Shown here piece after piece: positions 21,597 through 27,486 of a stretch of 27,486 nucleotides of DNA (position 1 is the first letter of the stretch; every line of letters begins with the position of its first letter). The notes under the pieces were generated by a model. The model ran no database searches, was not told the DNA's origin, and worked only from the letters and a program-made list of their open reading frames with translations. The DNA comes from Actinomycetes bacterium (lineage in GTDB: Bacteria; Actinomycetota; Actinomycetes; S36-B12; GCA-2699445), in the NCBI GenBank assembly GCA_022600255.1, contig JAHZKU010000281.1, positions 1 through 27,486 on the forward strand. The letters are read 5' to 3'. A program made the position numbers and the translations under genes.

Positions 21597-24500
21597 ATGC
21601 CGAACAGTGAACCAATCACGGCTGAACCAGAACCTCGCTGGTACCGCGATGCGGTGATATACCAAGTCCACGTACGTTCCTTCTCCGATGGCTCCGGTGA
21701 CGGGGTGGGTGATTTTGCGGGCCTGACGGCGCGGCTGGACCATATCCAAGATCTAGGCGCCACCGCAGTTTGGATTCTGCCCTTTTACCCCTCGCCGCTA
21801 CGAGACGGCGGCTACGACATTGCCGACTACACCGGCGTGAATCCTGACTACGGCTCGATGCGCGATTTTCGCCGCTTCGTGGCAGAAGCACACAGCCGCG
21901 GTCTTCGCGTGATCACGGAGGTCGTGATCAACCACACCAGTGACCAACACAAATGGTTCCAGCGCGCGCGTAGGGCCAAGCCAGGTTCGAAGTATCGCGA
22001 TTTCTACATGTGGAGCGACACCGACGCGAAGTACGCTGATGCCCGGATCATCTTCTCCGACTTTGAGTCTTCCAATTGGTCTTGGGACTCCATGGCCGGC
22101 GCCTACTACTGGCATCGGTTTTACAGCCACCAACCCGACCTCAACTTCGACAATCCCGCCGTTCACGACGCTGTGATCAAGGTTGTGGACTACTGGTTGG
22201 GCCTTGGAGTGGATGGGCTGCGACTGGACGCCATCCCTTACCTATACGCCCGCGAGGGAACGACTTGCGAGAACCTACCCGAAACCCATGACTTCCTAAA
22301 GAAACTACGGGCTCATGTGGACGAGAAGTATCAGGATCGCATGTTGCTGGCTGAGGCCAACCAGTGGCCCGAGGACACCCGCGCCTACTTTGGTGATGGC
22401 GATGAGTGCCACATGGCCTTCAACTTTCCAGTCATGCCCCGGATGTACATGGCTTTGCAAATGGAGGATCGCTATCCGTTGGTGGACATCTTCGAGCAAA
22501 CCCCAGACATCCCTGAGTCAGCGCAATGGGCGCTGTTTCTGCGCAATCACGATGAATTGACGCTGGAGATGGTGACCGATGAGGAGCGCGACTACATGTA
22601 TCGCGTCTACGCCTCCGACCAGCGGGCGCGCGTGAATCTGGGAATTCGGCGGCGGTTGGCACCCCTCCTGAACAACGATCGTCGCAAGATCGAACTGCTC
22701 AACGGCCTGCTACTCTCGCTGCCCGGCACACCGATTATCTACTACGGCGATGAGATCGGGATGGGGGACAACATCTACTTGGGGGACCGGGACGGAGTGC
22801 GAACCCCAATGCAGTGGAGCGCGGATCGCAACGCGGGCTTCTCCGGGGCGAACCCGCAACAGCTATTTCTGCCGGTCAACATCGATCCGGAGTACCGCTA
22901 CGAATCGGTGAATGTGGCTTCGCAGGAGGGAAACGCCAACTCTCTGTTGGTTTGGATGCGCCGCATCATCGGCTTGCGGCAAAAACATGCGGAACTCTTT
23001 GGCGGGGGCGACCTAGAGTTTCTGAAGCCGGACAACTCCAAAGTGCTGTGTTACCTGCGGCAAGGCGAGGATGGCAGCACCGTACTAATCGTGGCCAACC
23101 TGTCCCGCTTCAGCCAGTACGTGGAACTGGATCTAGCCCAGTACCGGGGACACACACCGATGGAGATGTTCGGCCACTCTCAGTTCCCTCGGATCGGCGA
23201 ACTGCCATACCTACTCACCATTGGCCCGTACGCGTTCTACTGGTTCGTTCTTGAGCCTTCCGAGGACCCAGGCGATGAAGATCAGGACCGCTTGCCGGTG
23301 ATTCCGGCTCCGGCGAACTGGGCCAACCTGTTCGATGACCGCAGGATGCGGCGGTCCCTAGAGTCGGTGCTACCCGCAGTGCTACGGACGCGGCGCTGGT
23401 TTGGCGGCAAGGGTCGTCGTCTGACGGGGGCCAACATCATCGATGCCATCCCCGTTTCGTTGGGGTCCGTGCGCGAGTTCGCCCGGATTCTGATGCTCGA
23501 AGCCCACTACAACGACGGCGAGCCGGAAACCTACGTGATGCCGGTGACGTATTTGCCAAAGCAGTATGCCGATGAGTTCTTGGCTGACCACCCCGGAGCA
23601 GGCTTGGTGCGGGTGCATTCCGATGACACCCAGACGTTAGATGGGGTGCTGTGTGACGCCATCTCGGATGAGTTGTTCTCCACACGCTTGCTCGATGCGA
23701 TCTCGGCACGGCGCCGGATGCGGGGCCCTAAAGGGGAACTGCGCGGGGTGGCCACAAAGGCGCTGCGTGCGCTCAGCGAAGGCGCGACCGATCTGTGGCC
23801 TTCAGTGAGCCGTGGCGAGCAGAGTAATACTTCAGTTCTGTTCGGGGACACGTTCATCCTGAAACTGTTTCGCCGCTCTGAGCCGGGGATGAATCCGGAT
23901 TGGGAGATCGGCCGATTCCTGACAGAAGGTGATCGATTCCCGCATAGCCCAGCCATGGCCGGCGCGTTGGAATACCGAGATAACAACGGCAACAATCGGA
24001 CGCTGGCGGTGCTCCAGCAACTCGTGCCACATGACAGCGACGCTTGGTCCCACACGCTGTATCAACTCGGTGGCTATTTTGAGGCGCTGCCGGGGGTGGA
24101 GTCGGTGCAACGCCGTAGTCTTTCGCCCCCCAGCGCGTTGATCGGACTCCAACAGGCCGATGCGCCGGAGTTGGCCCACGAGTTGTTCGGAACCATGCTC
24201 CAGGAAGCGGAGTTGATCGGACGGCGCACGGCCGAGATGCACCTAGCACTCGTGGGCGACAGCAAACACCCCGACTTCGCCGTTGAGGCGTTCAACGCGC
24301 AACACCAACGCTCCATGTATCAATCGATTCGTAATCAGATCGCGCGGGCAGTGGACCAACTGCGTCGCAATCGGGGCCGACTCAACGAAGAGGATCAGCA
24401 CCTAGCCGCCGAACTGTTGGGCCGGATCGACGAACTGAATGCCCGGATTGATGCGCTCAAAAAGAAGCGGCTGCTTGGGCCCCGGATGCGGATTCACGGC

Positions 24501-24944
24501 GACTATCACCTCGGACAACTCCTGTTCACCGGTCGCGACTTCCAGATCATCGACTTTGAGGGCGAGCCAGCGCGCCCGATCTCCGTGCGCCGATTCAAAC
24601 GCTCGCCACTTCGTGACGTGGCGGGCCTGTTGCGATCCTTCGACTACGCGGCCCTATCTGGGCTTGCCAACTACGCCGATGCCTTCACATTGCATCGGCC
24701 AGAAGAGCAGCACTTGGCTCGCAATGGGGCGCGGTTCTGGTCCGGTTGGGTAGGGGGAGCCTTTTTGAACGCCTACTTCGCCAGTGCAGAGAAGCTGTTT
24801 GCTGATCCGGTCGCGGACTATGAGGTGCAGCTGCGCGCCCTCCTATTGGAGAAGGCCTCCTATGAACTGGAGTACGAACTCAACAACCGGCCCGATTGGG
24901 TAGGCCTACCTATGAGTGGGCTGCTGGGATTGATAGAGCAGTAG
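21597..24944 (+). CDS. treS: Trehalose synthase-maltokinase fusion
   Basis: The 1,115-aa protein fuses two enzymes. Residues ~1-560 are a GH13 trehalose synthase that interconverts maltose and trehalose. Its catalytic residues are Asp211 (nucleophile, GLRLDAIP), Glu253 (acid/base, LLAEANQW) and Asp319 (RNHDE). Residues ~570-1115 are a maltokinase (Mak/Pep2): RRWFGGKGR opens the cap, and the kinase loop is HGDYHLGQ (967-969) with metal-binding Asp986 in IIDFEGEP. Together they turn trehalose into maltose 1-phosphate for GlgE-type alpha-glucan synthesis. In mycobacteria TreS and Mak are separate chains that assemble into one complex; fusion is common elsewhere. GGGAG 7 nt before ATG 21597 sets the start, over TTG 21594. 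GlgE and GlgB are not in the window. Confidence 0.96.
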   Translation: MPNSEPITAEPEPRWYRDAVIYQVHVRSFSDGSGDGVGDFAGLTARLDHIQDLGATAVWILPFYPSPLRDGGYDIADYTGVNPDYGSMRDFRRFVAEAHSRGLRVITEVVINHTSDQHKWFQRARRAKPGSKYRDFYMWSDTDAKYADARIIFSDFESSNWSWDSMAGAYYWHRFYSHQPDLNFDNPAVHDAVIKVVDYWLGLGVDGLRLDAIPYLYAREGTTCENLPETHDFLKKLRAHVDEKYQDRMLLAEANQWPEDTRAYFGDGDECHMAFNFPVMPRMYMALQMEDRYPLVDIFEQTPDIPESAQWALFLRNHDELTLEMVTDEERDYMYRVYASDQRARVNLGIRRRLAPLLNNDRRKIELLNGLLLSLPGTPIIYYGDEIGMGDNIYLGDRDGVRTPMQWSADRNAGFSGANPQQLFLPVNIDPEYRYESVNVASQEGNANSLLVWMRRIIGLRQKHAELFGGGDLEFLKPDNSKVLCYLRQGEDGSTVLIVANLSRFSQYVELDLAQYRGHTPMEMFGHSQFPRIGELPYLLTIGPYAFYWFVLEPSEDPGDEDQDRLPVIPAPANWANLFDDRRMRRSLESVLPAVLRTRRWFGGKGRRLTGANIIDAIPVSLGSVREFARILMLEAHYNDGEPETYVMPVTYLPKQYADEFLADHPGAGLVRVHSDDTQTLDGVLCDAISDELFSTRLLDAISARRRMRGPKGELRGVATKALRALSEGATDLWPSVSRGEQSNTSVLFGDTFILKLFRRSEPGMNPDWEIGRFLTEGDRFPHSPAMAGALEYRDNNGNNRTLAVLQQLVPHDSDAWSHTLYQLGGYFEALPGVESVQRRSLSPPSALIGLQQADAPELAHELFGTMLQEAELIGRRTAEMHLALVGDSKHPDFAVEAFNAQHQRSMYQSIRNQIARAVDQLRRNRGRLNEEDQHLAAELLGRIDELNARIDALKKKRLLGPRMRIHGDYHLGQLLFTGRDFQIIDFEGEPARPISVRRFKRSPLRDVAGLLRSFDYAALSGLANYADAFTLHRPEEQHLARNGARFWSGWVGGAFLNAYFASAEKLFADPVADYEVQLRALLLEKASYELEYELNNRPDWVGLPMSGLLGLIEQ

Positions 24945-24975
24945 CGGTCCATAGCGGCCTGATCGAGGAGTGGAG

Positions 24976-26763
24976 TCAAGTCTGCGCCCCAAGCAGCTCC
25001 CGCCAGCTCGCAGCAAACTCCAGGTAGCTGCCGGTAGCACGAACACGTCCCTCATCCATAACGACTACCTGGCTGCAGCGACTTGCGATCTCCTTGCGAC
25101 TCGTGGCCAGAATCAAGGTGGCGTCGGGTATGAGCTCCTCCAGCGTTGCGACAACGTTCCCCAAATCCGCCCCACTACCCAAGTCCAAGGTGCGGTCCAA
25201 CACCAGAACGTGGGGCCGCGCCATGACGGACCGGGCGACAGCGATGATGGCACGTTGGATATCGGAAAGATTTTTGGCGCCCAACTGAATCTGTGTGTCC
25301 AACCCGTCTGGTAGCCGTTCGACAAACCGGGCCCCGCCCAGTGCCGTGAGTACTTGCTCGCAGATCTCATCCAAGTCCGAGTCTGCACTGGCTACAGGGC
25401 TGAGTCCCATCTCGGCCGCTAAGCCCAGCGTCTGCCGAACGGTTGCCGAGAAGAGCATTGGTTTCACAGGCACGTAGTGAATCACTTGCCGGTAGTCCGC
25501 CAGATCAAAGTCTGCGACAGCTGATCCGCCATATCTGAGTTCACCAGAAGTCAGACTGATTGTGCGACCCAGCAATCCCGCTAGTGTGGAGCGCCCAGAG
25601 CGTAACGGGCCCACAAGCGCGGTGGACTGGCCGGCGGGGATGTCGAGCGTCACGTCGACCACGGAGACGATTCGGGTTGTCCTGCTCACGTAGTTGGCGT
25701 TCACGAAGGACAGTGACTGCGTGTGTTCTGGCATTGATTGCGGGTCAGTCGGGCTGGTCATGGCGTCGGGGGTGCGCAACAACTGATAGGCCTTGTCCAC
25801 CGCCGCCATGCCCGATTCATAGTTGGCGGTGACTGAGGTCAGTTGGGTGGCGGCGGTAAAGAAGCCGCTGATCAAGCCGACGAAGGCCACGATGGTGCCC
25901 ACTCCGGCCTCGCCATTTACCGCCTGTGTACCGCCCACAATGATCAATAGCCCCACCGAAATTGAGCCCAAGAGAGCCGTGACCGGCTCAAAGATGGCTG
26001 TTTGTACGATCGGACGCAGCTCCACTTCCCGATTACGTTCGTTCGCGGCGGCAAACTGCTGAATCACATCGGCTTGGCGGGCGTAGTCGTGCACTAACGG
26101 CATTGTGTTGAAGCTGTTACGCGCGATTGTCGTGACCTCAGCGATCGAGTCTCGGCCGCGCTCGTACCAGGGTTGGCTGCGTTTGCGATAGATCCACGTT
26201 GCGGCCAGAAAGATTGGCAAGATCGCCAAGGCCACCAGGGTGAGTTGCCAGTCCAGATAAAACATGGCGATTAGCGAAATGGTCGCACCGGATAACCCTC
26301 GCAACAGCAGCGATAGACCGGTCACAAAGAGCAGTCGCACCTTGGGAGCATCGTTGATGACCCGCGAGATCAGGGTGCCCGAGCCGAGTTCAGCGACTTG
26401 CCCGGGCGTCAGGGCCTGGACGCGATCAAATACTTGCTTCTGTAGTGACACGGTTACGCGATCGGCGAGCACGTAGCCCTGTACCTCTCGCGCGTGAAGA
26501 CAGATTCCCGCGAGCAGAATCGCGATAGCCATCCCGACCCCAGCGACGACGAGGACGGCCCCGTTGTTGGCTGAGACTCCGTCGTCAATGGCCACACTGG
26601 CCAAGAGCGGAACAGTCGTTAGGAATAGTGGTCGTAACATTGTGGCGGTCCAGGCTATTGCCGCTAGTCGTCGATGAGGCCGGGTCAGGTGGGCGATGGC
26701 TCGCAACTCTGCTCGGCGACTGGTGGTCGCCCGAGCTGGGGGCATCCCGGCTTTGCCGCTCAC
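24976..26763 (-). CDS. ABC exporter half-transporter with degenerate nucleotide-binding domain
   Basis: This 595-aa protein has an ABC exporter membrane domain (about 20-325, six spans) fused to a nucleotide-binding domain (350-595). The fold is typical but the motifs are damaged. Walker A reads GPLRSGRST (385-393), with Arg391 for Lys. The Q-loop Gln is Val433. The signature is LSDIQ (499-503) instead of LSGGQ. Walker B ends LVLDR, with Arg524 for the catalytic Glu. The H-loop has Ser555 (ATSR) instead of His. Such a subunit normally pairs with an active partner, but the upstream gene is also altered. GTG 26763 overlaps the stop of that gene by 4 nt. The reading frame is intact over its whole length, so it is not an obvious pseudogene. 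Substrate unknown. Confidence 0.88.
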   Translation of the reverse strand: MSGKAGMPPARATTSRRAELRAIAHLTRPHRRLAAIAWTATMLRPLFLTTVPLLASVAIDDGVSANNGAVLVVAGVGMAIAILLAGICLHAREVQGYVLADRVTVSLQKQVFDRVQALTPGQVAELGSGTLISRVINDAPKVRLLFVTGLSLLLRGLSGATISLIAMFYLDWQLTLVALAILPIFLAATWIYRKRSQPWYERGRDSIAEVTTIARNSFNTMPLVHDYARQADVIQQFAAANERNREVELRPIVQTAIFEPVTALLGSISVGLLIIVGGTQAVNGEAGVGTIVAFVGLISGFFTAATQLTSVTANYESGMAAVDKAYQLLRTPDAMTSPTDPQSMPEHTQSLSFVNANYVSRTTRIVSVVDVTLDIPAGQSTALVGPLRSGRSTLAGLLGRTISLTSGELRYGGSAVADFDLADYRQVIHYVPVKPMLFSATVRQTLGLAAEMGLSPVASADSDLDEICEQVLTALGGARFVERLPDGLDTQIQLGAKNLSDIQRAIIAVARSVMARPHVLVLDRTLDLGSGADLGNVVATLEELIPDATLILATSRKEIASRCSQVVVMDEGRVRATGSYLEFAASWRELLGAQT

Positions 26764-27486
26764 TTGGGGTCCTGTCCCGGGGTGTCTGCCAACATGCGAG
26801 ATTCACTACCGCGTAAGAGCAGCACTTTTGCCGGGAATTCGGCCAGTTCTTCCCACTCGCCGACCAAGATGACGCTCAGATCTGGAAAGGTCTCGGTAAC
26901 CCGCCGGGCGATCAGTGCCACATTGACTTCCGAGCTGAGATGAAAACTACCATCAACGAGGAGCAGTTTCGGGGCTGTGATCAATGCGCGCGCGAGTTGA
27001 ATCTGTGCAGCCTGGGACCGGCTGGGTTCGTTGACCATGTCCGAGGGCCGCGTGTCATAACCGGCGGGCAGGGACTCAATCCAAGTATCGGCCAAGACCA
27101 TCCTGGCCGCGGCCGCGACCTCTGCGCGGGTTGCTTCTGGTTTGCCATAGGAGATGTTGTCGGCGATCGTCCCGGGCAAGATTGTGGTGTCCTGGCCGAC
27201 ATACTTGGTGTGTCTGCGCAGAGATTGCAGCCGGATTTCCGATAGTGGAACGCCGCCTAGGTAGACCCCACCGGCTTTGGGATCGAAGTTGCGCTTGAGT
27301 AACTCTAGGAGAGTGGTTTTTCCTGAGCCAATGTCACCCACCACGATCAGGTGTTCCCCTGGTTCTAGGTGAAGGACCACGTCACTCAGGAGTGGTTTGT
27401 CGGTGTAGGCGTAGCTAACGCCTGTCGTCGTGAGGGCGGCTCTTGGTGGAATCTCCTGGGGCGTCGGCGAGTCGGCGATCCGCGCC
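26760..27486 (-). CDS. ABC exporter half-transporter, nucleotide-binding end (5' truncated by window edge)
   Basis: Only the nucleotide-binding domain is visible; the frame stays open to the window edge (last full codon at 27483-27485) and the membrane domain must lie beyond it. The edge region reads GVSYAYTDKPLLSDVVLHL, a normal A-loop strand. Walker A is intact (VGDIGSGKTTL) and so is the Q-loop (KYVGQD). The signature is PSRSQ rather than LSGGQ, Walker B is LLLVDG with Gly for the catalytic Glu, and the H-loop region reads VGEWEEL without His. A GTG at 27380 is internal and not the start. Its stop overlaps the next gene's GTG, so the two are coupled and probably form a heterodimer. Confidence 0.85.
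   Translation of the reverse strand, partial: ARIADSPTPQEIPPRAALTTTGVSYAYTDKPLLSDVVLHLEPGEHLIVVGDIGSGKTTLLELLKRNFDPKAGGVYLGGVPLSEIRLQSLRRHTKYVGQDTTILPGTIADNISYGKPEATRAEVAAAARMVLADTWIESLPAGYDTRPSDMVNEPSRSQAAQIQLARALITAPKLLLVDGSFHLSSEVNVALIARRVTETFPDLSVILVGEWEELAEFPAKVLLLRGSESRMLADTPGQDPK

Noticed and set aside
24945..24975. Terminator between treS-mak and the ABC gene
   Set aside because: The 31-nt convergent gap has no stable stem with a T-tract.
24976..26763. ABC gene as a pseudogene
   Set aside because: The motifs are degenerate, but the 595-codon frame is intact and coupled to its partner, so decay by frameshift is not seen.

Overview
The window reads as the chromosome of a moderately high-GC actinobacterium. 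Several family markers agree on this: a Ku protein with a Lys-rich tail, a ClgR-type regulator, a PAC2-family protein, a giant Lhr helicase, a DUF3046 protein just upstream of recA, a PPOX/F420-type split-barrel protein, and a TreS-maltokinase fusion. The order ftsK - pgsA - cinA - clgR ... DUF3046 - recA - recX is the conserved actinobacterial neighbourhood, also known in mycobacteria. I cannot name a genus from sequence alone.

Layout. (1) 1-6008: the 3' end of ku, then ftsK, a PPOX-type protein, and a tightly coupled rimO-pgsA-cinA run with 4-nt overlaps. (2) 6009-6694: a 260-nt intergenic region with a hairpin and a sigma-R/sigma-H-type promoter motif, then clgR. (3) 6695-12083: a PAC2 protein converging on the ~1,494-aa helicase lhr. 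(4) 12084-14316: DUF3046, a clear LexA (SOS) box, a possible 41-codon leader ORF, recA and recX. (5) 14313-16585: a minus-strand MFS transporter plus an APH-like phosphotransferase. (6) 16714-18186: a two-domain PPK2-type polyphosphate:AMP phosphotransferase. (7) 18195-19879: an arsenic module, arsR (minus) divergent from aquaporin and arsC, with a perfect palindromic operator candidate between them. (8) 19936-21542: a histidine phosphatase and a CDF metal exporter. (9) 21597-24944: the trehalose synthase/maltokinase fusion. (10) 24976-27486: a minus-strand pair of ABC exporter half-transporters, the upstream one cut by the window edge.

How the parts fit. DNA maintenance dominates the left half: Ku for end joining, FtsK for chromosome segregation, RecA/RecX for recombination and SOS, and Lhr for helicase repair. 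ClgR would tie proteostasis to thiol or envelope stress. The arsenic module looks like a route in which ArsC reduces arsenate and arsenite leaves through the aquaporin, because no arsenite pump is visible. PPK2 and TreS-Mak concern phosphate/energy and trehalose/alpha-glucan metabolism.

No wholly new multi-gene system is evident. The most unusual signals are: an ABC exporter pair in which both nucleotide-binding domains have lost the catalytic glutamate, the H-loop histidine and a normal signature motif; a recurring TANNNT-N6/7-start pattern implying leaderless transcripts for at least five genes; and a short leader ORF placed exactly behind the SOS-controlled recA promoter. No tRNA, rRNA, CRISPR array, insertion sequence or att site was recognised. 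The longest stretches without a gene are under 300 nt.
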